DNA of 59,878 bases from an uncultured Verrucomicrobiota bacterium (GCA_937996795.1 CALKUH010000054.1:1-59878), one strand, 5' to 3'; shown: positions 37,449 to 46,510, counted from the first letter of the stretch. Numbers and translations are program-made. The notes: generated by a model not told the origin, from the letters alone.

Positions 37449-38639
37449 CTAATCCGACTCGCTGAGCCGTTTTTTCGGGGCTTCGAAGAAGCGCCGGTGC
37501 GATTCGCGGAGGATGGCGGGGATTCGGTCGGCGAATGGACTGCGCGCGAGGGCCGCCGACAGGTCATGCTTGTCGACCTCGGCCGCGTTGAGGCCCGGGA
37601 ACCAATGCCCGCCCTGCCCCAGCAGGTTGTAGCGCATCTTCGCGAACGGATCCATGTCCAGCGCCGTGGCCCACGTCCACAGGCGCAGGATCTCGTGCAG
37701 GTTGATGTGACCGGGAACCTCCGTCCACGGCGGCAACCCCTCGTGCCAGCGGCGGCACCAGTCCGCGCCCAGCGCGCGTTCCAGTTCCTCGTGCAGGCGC
37801 CGTGCGATCGGCGCGGTGACGTCCGCGGCGCGGTCGTAGTGCTCCAACGCCGCCACATGCTCGTCGAAATCGGACGGGCGGCTCGCGCCGAGGCTCAGCG
37901 TGTGCACCTGCGGGCGGCTCAAGCAGAAGAGGTCGTTGAACTGCATCGGCGTCAACGGCGCGCAAAGGCCGCGCAACTTCGGCGACGCCTCGTACAGTTT
38001 GCCGCCCTTGTCGTTCGGGCTGATGATGAAGACGCCCATATCCTGGCGCGTCGCCGCCTCGACCGCGGGCCAGTTGAATTCGTTGACGAAGTACCAGTGC
38101 AGGTTGACGTAATCGAAACGGCCGGTCTCGATCGCGCGCACGATCGTGTCGGTGGGTCCATGCGTGGAGAACCCGATGAAACGGCAGCGTCCCTCCCGGC
38201 GCAACTGCTCCGCAACCTCAAGCGGGCCGCCCGGCAACAGCGTCTCCGCCAACAGGTCATCATTGTTGATCCCGTGCACCGCGAGCAGGTCCACGTGGTC
38301 CAACTTCAGAAGCCCGAGCGAGGTCTCGAATGTTTTCCGGAACTCGGCGCCATCCGGGCGCGGACCGATCTTGGTCTGCACGATGAGTTGCTCGCGCGGA
38401 AACGTCGGCAGGATCCGGCCCAACTGCAGCTCCGACGAACCGTATCCGCGCGCGGTCTCGATGTGGTTGATGCCCAGTTCCACCGCGCGGCGAATGGTCG
38501 CCTCGAGATTCGCCTGCCCCGCCGCCTCGATCTCGGCATCGGAAAGATCCTTCCACGATTGCTGGTAGCGCATGCCGCCGCAGGAAAACACGGGCATCGC
38601 CAGCTCCGTCCGGCCAAAGCGCCTCGTGGGCATTTTCAT
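37449..38639 (-). CDS. Aldo/keto reductase
   Basis: A 396-aa NADPH-dependent oxidoreductase of the AKR superfamily. The barrel shows RFGRTELAMPVFSCGGMR at the start, the catalytic Tyr in ETARGYGSSE, Lys in IVQTKIG and His in LLAVHG. The last 120 residues are an extra helical domain with WATALDMDPFAKMRYNLLGQ. This type often carries a 4Fe-4S ferredoxin tail, but no such Cys clusters are present here. The ATG at 38639 matches the conserved start. It follows the dus gene by 29 bases; substrate unknown. Confidence 0.9.
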   Translation of the reverse strand: MKMPTRRFGRTELAMPVFSCGGMRYQQSWKDLSDAEIEAAGQANLEATIRRAVELGINHIETARGYGSSELQLGRILPTFPREQLIVQTKIGPRPDGAEFRKTFETSLGLLKLDHVDLLAVHGINNDDLLAETLLPGGPLEVAEQLRREGRCRFIGFSTHGPTDTIVRAIETGRFDYVNLHWYFVNEFNWPAVEAATRQDMGVFIISPNDKGGKLYEASPKLRGLCAPLTPMQFNDLFCLSRPQVHTLSLGASRPSDFDEHVAALEHYDRAADVTAPIARRLHEELERALGADWCRRWHEGLPPWTEVPGHINLHEILRLWTWATALDMDPFAKMRYNLLGQGGHWFPGLNAAEVDKHDLSAALARSPFADRIPAILRESHRRFFEAPKKRLSESD

Positions 38640-38668
38640 CGTATGGGCATCCTGTCGGGTTCTAGCGG

Positions 38669-39772
38669 TCACTGGACACAGGTCACTTCCTCGCCACCCA
38701 CGCCGCGGTCCAGCTGCCGGTCCATTTGATACTTCGGGTCGTCCGCCATGCGCGCGCGGCGCGGACGGTCCTCCCCGCGGCGCAAATCCGCGGGAAGGGT
38801 TTTCGCGAAGTCAGCCACCAACCGTTTCGCCTCTTCAATCGACGACACCTGGTTGCACACCTCGCGCAGCTTGTGCACATGCGGGAATCCGGATGCATAC
38901 CACAGCAGGTGTTTGCGGGTGAGACGCGCGGAGAGTTCGGTGTCGCCGTAATGCTCCGCGTGATAACGGAGGTGGCGCAGCACGCCCTCCTCCCATTCGG
39001 CCACGGTCGGCTCCTCGGGGCCGCGCCCTGCCAGCGCCCGGAACATCCACGGATTCCCCAGCGCGCCGCGGCTGACCATCACGCCGTCGCAGCCGGTGGC
39101 GGCCTGCATGGCGTCGGCATCCGCCACGGCCATGATATCGCCGTTGCCGATCGCCACGATGCGCGGATTGACCGCGCGCGCCGCTGCGATGCCTTCGGCA
39201 ATGCCGGGCAGGCTGACGCGCACCGCATAGGTGTCCTCGCGCGTGCGCCCGTGGATGGTGATCAAATCGGCCCCGGCGCGCGCGATGGCGGCGGCGTTTT
39301 CCTTCACATTGATGGTGTCGCCCGTGAACCCGAGCCGGATCTTCACCGACAGCGGGCGCGCGGTCGCCGCGCGCGCCGCCGCGACGATGCGCTCCAGGTG
39401 CGCGGTATCCTTCAGCAGCGCGGACCCCAACCCCGATCCCACCACCTTGCGGACGGGACAGCCCATGTTGAGGTCGATGGTGTCGAAGCCGGCCACATCG
39501 AGCGCGCGCACGGCCTGGTGCACCCGCTCCGGGTCCGGGCCGGTGACCTGCACGCCGAGCGTGGTTTCCGACGGATGCCGCGCCAGCATCTCCAGCGTAC
39601 GGCGGTTCCGGATCAGCAGCGCCACCGCCGACAACATCTCGACATACGTGAGCCCCGCCCCCATTTCCTGGCATACCCGCCGGAACGGCACATCACTCAC
39701 CCCCGCCAATGGCGCAAGCAATCCGCGGTTGGGAAGCGTCAGGGGACCGAGTTTGATTGGTGTGGAGATCAT
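38669..39772 (-). CDS. dusB: tRNA-dihydrouridine synthase (DusB-like)
   Basis: A 367-aa FMN enzyme that reduces uridine to dihydrouridine in tRNA. Signatures are APLAGVSDVPFRR near residue 20, LNMGCPVRKVVGSGLGSALL with the catalytic Cys, LSVKIRLGF, ITIHGRTRE, and the GNGDI and GVMVSRGALGNPW phosphate-binding loops. The branch assignment to DusB is from the motif pattern only. ATG 39772 is used; an ATG nine bases upstream is possible. Confidence 0.93.
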   Translation of the reverse strand: MISTPIKLGPLTLPNRGLLAPLAGVSDVPFRRVCQEMGAGLTYVEMLSAVALLIRNRRTLEMLARHPSETTLGVQVTGPDPERVHQAVRALDVAGFDTIDLNMGCPVRKVVGSGLGSALLKDTAHLERIVAAARAATARPLSVKIRLGFTGDTINVKENAAAIARAGADLITIHGRTREDTYAVRVSLPGIAEGIAAARAVNPRIVAIGNGDIMAVADADAMQAATGCDGVMVSRGALGNPWMFRALAGRGPEEPTVAEWEEGVLRHLRYHAEHYGDTELSARLTRKHLLWYASGFPHVHKLREVCNQVSSIEEAKRLVADFAKTLPADLRRGEDRPRRARMADDPKYQMDRQLDRGVGGEEVTCVQ

Positions 39773-39808
39773 TCGATTCAAAACGTTCGGGGCGACACCC
39801 GAACCGGC

Positions 39809-40033
39809 CTATCGATGCTGTAGGAATTCATCCACCGTGAGTTGGATGTCCTTGATGATTTGACGCAGCAAAATCGGCGAGACGTCGCGTGAACCATGGT
39901 CAGGGACCGTCGTTTGTCGTCCGTTGGGATGGCGAAACTGTCGATGTGAACCTCGCTGGCGAATTTCAACGAATCCGAGGCGCTCCAAAATCCGCGCCAC
40001 TTCACGGGGCTTGAGTACGGGCAGGACACCCAT
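39809..40033 (-). CDS. hicA: HicA-family toxin (mRNA interferase)
   Basis: A 74-aa double-stranded-RNA-binding-fold protein. The HicA/YcfA core is LPVLKPREVARILERLGF, GSHRQFRHPNGR with the catalytic His, TTVPDHGSRDVSPILLRQIIKDI. It probably cleaves mRNA when free of HicB. It lies two bases after the hicB stop. The order antitoxin-then-toxin is opposite to classical hicAB but common in this subfamily. Confidence 0.93.
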   Translation of the reverse strand: MGVLPVLKPREVARILERLGFVEIRQRGSHRQFRHPNGRQTTVPDHGSRDVSPILLRQIIKDIQLTVDEFLQHR

Positions 40034-40035
40034 GT

Positions 40036-40242
40036 CTAGACCGCGATGGCTTGAGTGCCGACAAACTCTGCTTCCAGCTTCGGCTCTCCATCCTCAAGCA
40101 GCATCTGAATGACTTCCTGAAGATTTTGGCGAAGCTCATCCATCGTCTCGCCCTGGCTGTGGGCGCCGGGGAATCCCGGCACATAGCCCACGTAAAGCCC
40201 TGTTTCGGGGCATCGCTCAACAACGGCGGTATACATCTTCAT
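40036..40242 (-). CDS. hicB: HicB-family antitoxin
   Basis: A 68-aa partly degraded RNase H-fold protein. The pattern YTAVVERCPETGLYVGYVPGFPGAHSQGETMDELRQNL matches HicB. It lacks the C-terminal DNA-binding domain of longer HicB proteins, so it probably neutralises HicA without strong self-repression (inference). The start at 40242 (MKMYTAV) fits family lengths. The upstream neighbour is orn. Confidence 0.93.
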   Translation of the reverse strand: MKMYTAVVERCPETGLYVGYVPGFPGAHSQGETMDELRQNLQEVIQMLLEDGEPKLEAEFVGTQAIAV

Positions 40243-40334
40243 GACGGAACCATAGCACAACGATTTCGATTGGCGAGCGGGTAAAGAATGACTGTTCCCC
40301 CGGCGAACCGAAATCTCCATCCGCGGATGCAGTG

Positions 40335-40952
40335 TTACTTCGCGAAGAGCTGGTGGCGGTAGTAGTTCAGCTCGGCGATGGAGGCGAGGACGTCGTAGTA
40401 GGCGTCGTGGCGGCGGCCGTCGAGCAGGTGCTTGGGCCCCGGCAAATAGGTGCGCAGTTCCTCGATGTTGTCCTTGTCGAACGCCGGGCCCTGCCGCCAG
40501 TCCTGCCACTGCAGTTTAAGCGCGGTGACGTCGAGGTGGCGGTAGTGCAGCGTCTTCATGAACTTCGGCAGGTATTTTTGCGCGAGGCGCCAGTCGGCGT
40601 GGATGCTGTTCCCCGCGAGCACGGGGCGGCGCTTGTCCTCGCCGCCGGGCACGCCGACGCGCCCGACCAGCTCCGCGAGCCGCGCATCGATCTCCGCCAC
40701 GTCGAGCGCGAGTTCGGACCGGCAGACCCGCAGCAGGTCCGGCATGTTTTCCTCAATCCACGGACTGACCCGCACGCCGTCCGGCAGGCGCACATGGAAA
40801 CGCACGTCCTGCTCGACGGGGAAGAGCCGGTTCAGGTCGGCGTCCGTCACAACGCAGGCGACCTGCAGCAACACGGCCGACTCGAGATCGAGCGTCGAGT
40901 ATTCCGTGTCGAACCAGACGTAGGCCGTGCTGCGGTAGGAATGCTCCATCAC
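40335..40952 (-). CDS. orn: Oligoribonuclease-like DEDDh 3'-5' exonuclease
   Basis: A 205-aa exonuclease of the DEDDh class. Motif I is WFDTEYSTL, motif II lies in LAGNSIHADWRLAQKYLPKF, and motif III is RRHDAYYDVLASIAEL with the His-Asp pair. LHYRHLDVTALKL and IAELNYYR are oligoribonuclease features. It would finish RNA decay by degrading 2-5 nt oligomers in the cytoplasm. It starts four bases after the glgP stop, so it is probably on the same transcript. ATG 40952 and 40949 are equally likely. Confidence 0.88.
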   Translation of the reverse strand: MMEHSYRSTAYVWFDTEYSTLDLESAVLLQVACVVTDADLNRLFPVEQDVRFHVRLPDGVRVSPWIEENMPDLLRVCRSELALDVAEIDARLAELVGRVGVPGGEDKRRPVLAGNSIHADWRLAQKYLPKFMKTLHYRHLDVTALKLQWQDWRQGPAFDKDNIEELRTYLPGPKHLLDGRRHDAYYDVLASIAELNYYRHQLFAK

Positions 40953-40956
40953 CGGC

Positions 40957-43476
40957 CTAGTCCGCGTCCGGGCCGAAGTGCTCGAGCGTGTTGCCCGTCG
41001 GCACCTTGATCGGGCACGGCGTCAGGCCCCAGATGTCCTCCGCGTACTCGCGGATCGTGCGGTCGCTGGAGAACTTGCTCATGCGGGCCACGTTCAGGAT
41101 CGCGCGGCGCGCCCATTCCTGCGGGTCGGTGTACAGCTTCGACACCTGCGCCTGGCACTTCATGTACATCTCGAAGTCGGCCAGGTGGAAGTATTCGTCG
41201 CCGTGCTCCATCAGCGCGCGGTAGATATCCATGAAAATCGGGCCCTCCTCGGGCACGAACTCATTGTCGCGGATGGAATCGATCACGCGGCGCAGCACCG
41301 GGTCGCGGTGATAGTAGTCCCACGGGTTGTAGCGCTTCTTGAGGTCGATCAACTCGTGCGTCTTGTGGCCGAAGATGAAGATGTTCTCGTCGCCGACCTC
41401 CTCGGCGATTTCGACGTTCGCGCCGTCGAGCGTGCCGATGGTCAGCGCGCCGTTCAGCGAGAGCTTCATGTTGCCGGTGCCCGACGCCTCCTTGCCGGCG
41501 GTCGAAATCTGCTCCGACAGGTCCGCCGCGGGGATGATGATCTCCGCGAGCGACACGCTGTAATCCGGCAGGAACACCACCTTCAGGCGGTCCGCGACGT
41601 TCGGGTCGTTGTTGATCGCGCGGCCCAGCGCGTTGCAGAGTTTGATGATCACCTTCGCGAGGTAATAACTCGGCGCCGCCTTCGCGCCGAAGATGAACGT
41701 GCGCGGGGTGATGTCCGCGTTCGGGTCGTCCTTGATGCGATGGTAGAGCGCGATGATGTGCATCGCGTTCAGCAACTGCCGCTTGTACTCGTGCAGGCGC
41801 TTGATCTGCACGTCATACATCGAGTCGGGATCAATCCACTCGCCGACGAGGTCCTGCACCACGCCCGCGAGGCGCTCCTTGTTCTGGCGCTTCACCTTGA
41901 GGAACTCGTCGCGGAACGCCTTGTCATTCGCGAACGGCTCCAGCTTCTTGAGCTGGTCGAAGTCGCGCACCCAACCGTCGCCGATGCGGCTGGTGATGAG
42001 CTGCGAGAGGCCCGGGTTGCACACGAGCAGCCAGCGGCGGTGCGTGATGCCGTTGGTCTTGTTGTTGAACCGCTCGGGCCAGAATTCGGCGAAATCCGAC
42101 ACGGTGAATTTCTTGAGCAACTCGCTGTGCAGCGCGGACACGCCGTTGATCGAGTGGCTGCCGACGATCGCGAGGTTCGCCATGCGCACCTGGCGGTGGT
42201 CGCCTTCCTCGATGAGCGACATGCGCTGTACGCGGCCCGTGTCGTTCGGCCAGCGCACCTGCACCTGTTGAAGGAAGCGCGCGTTGATCTCGTAGATGAT
42301 CTGCAGGTGGCGCGGCAGCACGCGCTCCATCAGCTGCACCGGCCATTTTTCCAGCGCCTCGGGCAGCAGCGTGTGGTTGGTGTAGCCCATCGACTTCACC
42401 GTGATGTCCCACGCCTTGTCCCACGGCAGGTCGGTCTCGTCGATGAAGTAGCGCATCAGCTCCGCCACCGCGAGGGCCGGGTGCGTGTCGTTGAGCTGGA
42501 TCGCGTTCTTCTCCGCGAACTGGTTCCAGTTCGAGTGGTTCTTGCGGTAGCGGCGGATGATGTCGCGGATCGTGCAGGTGACGAGGAAGTATTCCTGGAT
42601 CAGGCGCAGCTCCTTGCCCGCGTGCGTCGCGTCGGACGGGTACAGCACCTTCGTGATCGTCTCCGCCCAGTTCTTCTCCTCCACCGCGCGGACGTATTCG
42701 CCCTGGTTGAAGACATCAAGGCGGAAACTTTCCGTCGCGCGCGAGCTCCACAGCCGCAGCACGTTCACCGTGTTCACGCCGAACCCGATCACCGGCATGT
42801 CGTACGGCACGCCTTCGAGCATCTGCCAGTCCACCCACACCGGCTTGCGCCCGCCGCCGACCGTCGGCACGTGTTCGATGCGGCCGTACACCAGCACCGG
42901 CACGGTGTATTCCGGGCGCACCATCTCCCACGGGTTGCCGAATTTCAGCCAGTCGTCCGGCCGCTCCTTCTGCCAGCCGTTCTCGAATTCCTGCCGGAAC
43001 AGGCCGTGTTCGTAGCGCAGGCCATAGCCGTAGCCGGGGTATTCCATCGACGCGAGGGAATCGAGGAAGCACGCCGCCAGGCGGCCGAGACCGCCGTTGC
43101 CGAGGCCGGCGTCGACCTCCTGCGTGACGAGCGTGTCGAAATCAATGTCCATCTCCTTGAGCGCCTTGCGCGCCGCCTCGGTCACGCCAAGCGCCGCGAT
43201 ATTGTTCTCGAGCAAACGCCCGAGCAGGAACTCCATCGAGAGGTAGTACACGCGCTTGACGTCGTTATCCACGTACGCGCGCTGCGTCGCGATCATCCGG
43301 TCCATCGCCAGCTCACGGATGGCGTAGGCGAACGAGACCTCCTTGTCGTAATCCGTCGCGCTGCGCCAGTCTTTGCAGCGCGTGTAGGTCAGGTGGTAGA
43401 GCATCCGGTCCCGGATCGTCTTCGGGCCGAGCTTACCGTTCGTGGTGCCGTTCGCTGACTTCAGTTGTGTTGCCAT
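40957..43476 (-). CDS. glgP: Glycogen/alpha-glucan phosphorylase
   Basis: An 839-aa GT35 phosphorylase that releases glucose-1-phosphate from alpha-1,4-glucans. It carries the family landmarks YYLSMEFLLGRLLENN, DAGLGNGGLGRLAACFLDS, and the pyridoxal-phosphate lysine Lys671 in GTGNMKLSLNG, followed by GTLDGANVEI. Length is standard. ATG 43476 is used because the conserved region begins soon after; no ribosome site is visible. With glgC it completes a glucan storage and recovery pair, and its product could feed G6P for zwf after isomerisation. Confidence 0.97.
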   Translation of the reverse strand: MATQLKSANGTTNGKLGPKTIRDRMLYHLTYTRCKDWRSATDYDKEVSFAYAIRELAMDRMIATQRAYVDNDVKRVYYLSMEFLLGRLLENNIAALGVTEAARKALKEMDIDFDTLVTQEVDAGLGNGGLGRLAACFLDSLASMEYPGYGYGLRYEHGLFRQEFENGWQKERPDDWLKFGNPWEMVRPEYTVPVLVYGRIEHVPTVGGGRKPVWVDWQMLEGVPYDMPVIGFGVNTVNVLRLWSSRATESFRLDVFNQGEYVRAVEEKNWAETITKVLYPSDATHAGKELRLIQEYFLVTCTIRDIIRRYRKNHSNWNQFAEKNAIQLNDTHPALAVAELMRYFIDETDLPWDKAWDITVKSMGYTNHTLLPEALEKWPVQLMERVLPRHLQIIYEINARFLQQVQVRWPNDTGRVQRMSLIEEGDHRQVRMANLAIVGSHSINGVSALHSELLKKFTVSDFAEFWPERFNNKTNGITHRRWLLVCNPGLSQLITSRIGDGWVRDFDQLKKLEPFANDKAFRDEFLKVKRQNKERLAGVVQDLVGEWIDPDSMYDVQIKRLHEYKRQLLNAMHIIALYHRIKDDPNADITPRTFIFGAKAAPSYYLAKVIIKLCNALGRAINNDPNVADRLKVVFLPDYSVSLAEIIIPAADLSEQISTAGKEASGTGNMKLSLNGALTIGTLDGANVEIAEEVGDENIFIFGHKTHELIDLKKRYNPWDYYHRDPVLRRVIDSIRDNEFVPEEGPIFMDIYRALMEHGDEYFHLADFEMYMKCQAQVSKLYTDPQEWARRAILNVARMSKFSSDRTIREYAEDIWGLTPCPIKVPTGNTLEHFGPDAD

Positions 43477-43528
43477 TCGCGTATTCCAATCAAAACGATT
43501 GACTGCGGGTTCGGGATAAAACAGCCCC

Positions 43529-43554
43529 ACACGCCCCCACCCCCCCCGGCGTGT
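43529..43554. other. C-rich hairpin upstream of glgP
   Basis: ACACGCC (43529-43535) and GGCGTGT (43548-43554) form a seven-base-pair stem around a 12-base loop that is almost all C on plus and G on minus. It lies 53 bases upstream of glgP, in a 154-base gap after the DCC gene. It could be a terminator-like fold for the DCC gene or a leader structure of glgP. The G-run of up to eight bases is also prone to sequencing error. Confidence 0.5.
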
Positions 43555-43630
43555 CCTGATTCTGGCTAAGGGGGCGGATTTTTTATGACCGACGCCTCCA
43601 CCGCAACACATTTTTCTGCAAAGGCATCGT

Positions 43631-44032
43631 TCAGGGCAGGAAGCGCTCCGCGTCCACGCGATCGGGAATGGCGCAAAAATCGTGCCGTCCGAACCATCGG
43701 TACCGGTTGCGCGCGACGAAGTTATACAGCGCATCACGCCAGCCGCGCGGCAGCGCCCGCAGGCCACCCGCCGCCCGCCACGGCCAGCGCAAGTGGCGCG
43801 CCACGGCCAGCGCCGCATCGCTGCGGGCCAGGAGGCGGTCTCCGTCTTTAAGGTAAAACGTATCCAAGGCCGCCGGATCGCCACCCGCCGCGCGCACGAG
43901 CCGGCGCCCGGTTTCCGACTGGAGCGCCGCGAACCGGCACCACGGCGCCCGCTCCCGGCGCATCACGAACCGCACCGTCGCGCTGCACAGGTTGCATTCC
44001 CCATCAAACAGGATGACCGGCCACTCGTTCAC
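43631..44032 (-). CDS. DCC family thiol-disulfide oxidoreductase-like protein
   Basis: A 133-aa protein of the DCC (DUF393) family. The defining motif is FDGECNLCSATVRFV near residue 7, with a C-x-x-C pair as in thioredoxin-like proteins. YLKDGDRLLARSDAAL and the C-terminal YNFVARNRYRWFGRHD also fit. I chose the GTG at 44032, directly before the domain. The biological partner is unknown. It lies 47 bases downstream of the HcpR-like regulator on the same strand. Confidence 0.88.
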   Translation of the reverse strand: MNEWPVILFDGECNLCSATVRFVMRRERAPWCRFAALQSETGRRLVRAAGGDPAALDTFYLKDGDRLLARSDAALAVARHLRWPWRAAGGLRALPRGWRDALYNFVARNRYRWFGRHDFCAIPDRVDAERFLP

Positions 44033-44079
44033 CCCGCCACCATACCACGGAACGACTGGATGCACGAGGTCCGCCCGTG

Positions 44080-44739
44080 CTACCGGCTCTCCAGCCACGC
44101 CCACGCGGACTCCGACACGCGGATGCGTCCCGCGCTCCACGTGATCGAGTCGTCGGCGGAGAGGCGTTTGAGCATGCGGGAGAAGGTTTCCGGCGTGACA
44201 CCGAGGGAGGCAGCCAGGTCTTTCTTGCTGATGCCGGGCACGATTTCCGCGCGCTGCCCGTAGTGGTCGCGGAGGAAGGCCAGCAGGCGGCGCTCAAGCG
44301 GGTCCAGCGCGAGGCGGCGCACCTGTTCGGCGAGGTAGCGCTGGCGCTCGATCAGAATCTCGATAAACGCGTCGCGAAACGCCGGCTCATCCAGCAGGGC
44401 GCGCAGCGCGGGGGCGGGCAACTCCAGCACCTGTCCCTCCTCCACCACTTCGGCGGTCACCGGATACGGCGCGGACCCGAAGAGGACAACCACCGCGAAC
44501 AATTCGCCCGGGGTCACCACCTTGAGACACGCCTGCTGCCCGTCGGGCGCGGTCTTCACCATCGCCGTCCGCCCGGTGACCTGCAGATACACCCGATGGC
44601 CCGCTTCGCCCTCGCGGAACACCACATCCCGTTTCTTCACGCTGTGCAGGCGGGCCTGCCGCGCCAGCGCCGCGCGCGCGGACGGCGTGGCGTCGCGGAA
44701 AAAGGGGCTGGCGGCCAGGATGTGCGGGATGTCGGGCAC
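44080..44739 (-). CDS. Crp/Fnr-family regulator, HcpR-like
   Basis: A 219-aa regulator: cyclic-nucleotide-binding fold (about 10-120, with VVFREGEAGHRVYLQVTG), a long dimer helix, and a C-terminal winged helix (SKKDLAASLGVTPETFSRMLKRL). It lacks the FNR N-terminal Cys cluster. It is divergent from hcp, and a palindrome of the Crp/Fnr type lies between the two starts. I infer an HcpR/DNR-type nitric-oxide or nitrosative-stress sensor controlling hcp and perhaps itself. Identity as HcpR rests on context. Confidence 0.87.
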   Translation of the reverse strand: MPDIPHILAASPFFRDATPSARAALARQARLHSVKKRDVVFREGEAGHRVYLQVTGRTAMVKTAPDGQQACLKVVTPGELFAVVVLFGSAPYPVTAEVVEEGQVLELPAPALRALLDEPAFRDAFIEILIERQRYLAEQVRRLALDPLERRLLAFLRDHYGQRAEIVPGISKKDLAASLGVTPETFSRMLKRLSADDSITWSAGRIRVSESAWAWLESR

Positions 44740-44758
44740 GCGGGAAAATGTGCGGAAA

Positions 44759-44774
44759 CTTGACGACCGTCAAG
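44759..44774. promoter_or_regulatory. Crp/Fnr-type palindromic operator (HcpR-like box)
   Basis: CTTGACGACCGTCAAG is a perfect inverted repeat of CTTGAC around four bases (TTGAC-N4-GTCAA core at 44760-44773). It lies 20 bases from the regulator start and 51 bases upstream of hcp. FNR boxes are TTGAT-N4-ATCAA; TTGAC-N4-GTCAA is the form I recall for HcpR. If centred at -41.5 it would place hcp transcription near 44808, just before the AAGGAG ribosome site. Confidence 0.82.
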
Positions 44775-44824
44775 GCGCGGAATGCGGACCTGCGGCATGG
44801 TCGCGGCACATCAAGGAGATTCTC

Positions 44825-46489
44825 ATGAGCATGTTTTGCTACCAGTGCGAACAGACGGTACGGGGAACGGGCTGCACCATCGCCGGGAATTGCGGCAAGG
44901 ACGAGGAAACGGCGGCCTTGCAGGACGTCCTCGTGTACGCGGCGATGAGCGTGGCGCGGGTGCTCCAGAAAGTGCGCGCATCCGGCGCGGGCGCCCACGA
45001 GGCGCTGCGCGAAGGCGACCACTTCCTGCTGGAGGCGCTGTTCACCACGGTGACGAACGTCAACTTTGATCCCGCGCGCGTGGAGCAGTTGATTCGGAAG
45101 GCGATTCCGGTCCGCGAACGGATTCGCGCGCACATGGGCGGCCACGGCGACTCCTGCGGCGGCGCGCACACGGGCGCCTGTCTCGGCGCCTGGCAGCCGG
45201 CCGCCGATCGCGCCGGGCTGCTGCGGCAGGCGGAAACGCTTTCCATCGCCGCGCGCATCCAGCACGCGGGGCCGGACGTCACCGGCCTCAAGGAACTGGC
45301 GCTGTACGGGCTGAAGGGCATGGCCGCCTATGCCGAACACGCGCGCGTGCTCGGCGTCGAGGACGAATCCGTCCATCTCTTCTTCGAGCAGGCGCTGCTT
45401 GTGCTGGCCGATCCCGCGGCGACGGCCGATCAGTTGCTGCCGCTCGTCATGAACGTCGGCAAGGTGAACCTGACCGTGATGGAGATGCTCGACCGCGCCA
45501 ACACGACCGCGTACGGGCATCCGGTGCCCACCCCGGTGCGCACCACGCCGGTGCGCGGGAAATGCATCCTGGTGTCCGGCCACGACCTGCGCGATCTCGA
45601 CGCGCTGCTGCAGCAGACCGCGGGCCTGGGCATCAATGTCTATACACACGGCGAGATGCTGCCCGCCCACGGGTATCCGGGGCTGCACAAATATCCGCAC
45701 CTCGCCGGCAACTATGGCGGCGCGTGGCAGAACCAGCGCGAGGAATTCGACGCCTTCCCCGGCGCGATCCTGATGACCACCAATTGCATCCAGAAGCCGC
45801 GCGAAAGCTACCAGGCGCGCCTCTTCACCTGCGGCCTCGTCGCCTGGCCCGGCGTGCAGCATATCGCCGACCGCGACTTCCGGCCCGTCATCGAGGCGGC
45901 GCTCGCCGCGCCCGGGTTCACGGCGGACGGGCCCGACACCTGCATCACGGTGGGGTTCGGTCATCAAACCGTGCTCGGCGTGGCGGATAAAATCATCGGC
46001 GCCGTCAAGGGCGGCCAGATCAAGCACTTCTTCCTCATCGGCGGGTGCGACGGCGCGAAGCTGGGGCGCGACTACTACACCCGGTTCGCGCAGGCGGTGC
46101 CGCAGGACTGCGTGATCCTGACGCTCGCGTGCGGCAAGTACCGGTTCAACAAGGAGGAATTTGGCACGGTCGCCGGCCTGCCGCGGTTGCTCGACATCGG
46201 GCAATGCAACGACGCCTATTCCGCGATCCGGATCGCCGGCGCGCTCGCGGAGGCGTTCCAGTGCGGCATCAACGACCTGCCGCTCAGTCTGATCCTCTCA
46301 TGGTACGAGCAGAAGGCCGTCTGCATCCTGCTGACGCTGCTGCACCTCGGCGTCAAGAACATCCGGCTCGGACCCAGCCTGCCCGCCTTCCTGTCCCCTT
46401 CCGTGCTGGAACTGCTTGTGCGGGAGTTCGGATTGCGGCCGGTGACGACCGTGGAACTCGACATGGACGCGGCGCTGAACCGGCGCTGA
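44825..46489 (+). CDS. hcp: Hybrid cluster protein (hydroxylamine reductase)
   Basis: A 554-aa iron-sulphur protein. The N-terminal cluster ligands are Cys5, Cys8, Cys17 and Cys23 (CYQCEQT through GNC), the form seen in class I/II Hcp. Hybrid-cluster ligand regions are visible in VSGHD, HGEMLPAHGYP, TTNCIQKP, GGCDGAK, ACGKYRFNKE and DIGQCNDAYSA. Reduces hydroxylamine in vitro and nitric oxide in vivo in known members. Start at 44825 has AAGGAG six bases upstream. It is divergent from an HcpR-like regulator with a palindromic operator between them; no separate hcr reductase gene is adjacent. Confidence 0.97.
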   Translation: MSMFCYQCEQTVRGTGCTIAGNCGKDEETAALQDVLVYAAMSVARVLQKVRASGAGAHEALREGDHFLLEALFTTVTNVNFDPARVEQLIRKAIPVRERIRAHMGGHGDSCGGAHTGACLGAWQPAADRAGLLRQAETLSIAARIQHAGPDVTGLKELALYGLKGMAAYAEHARVLGVEDESVHLFFEQALLVLADPAATADQLLPLVMNVGKVNLTVMEMLDRANTTAYGHPVPTPVRTTPVRGKCILVSGHDLRDLDALLQQTAGLGINVYTHGEMLPAHGYPGLHKYPHLAGNYGGAWQNQREEFDAFPGAILMTTNCIQKPRESYQARLFTCGLVAWPGVQHIADRDFRPVIEAALAAPGFTADGPDTCITVGFGHQTVLGVADKIIGAVKGGQIKHFFLIGGCDGAKLGRDYYTRFAQAVPQDCVILTLACGKYRFNKEEFGTVAGLPRLLDIGQCNDAYSAIRIAGALAEAFQCGINDLPLSLILSWYEQKAVCILLTLLHLGVKNIRLGPSLPAFLSPSVLELLVREFGLRPVTTVELDMDAALNRR

Positions 46490-46510
46490 AGGAGACCCGC
46501 GCGGCCGGAA

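Noticed and set aside
40978..43458. An 826-codon plus-strand frame opposite glgP
   Set aside because: The product has biased composition and no motifs; the minus strand encodes an intact phosphorylase.
44387..46204. A 605-codon minus-strand frame opposite hcp
   Set aside because: It crosses the hcpR-hcp operator and has no motif; hcp is certain on plus.
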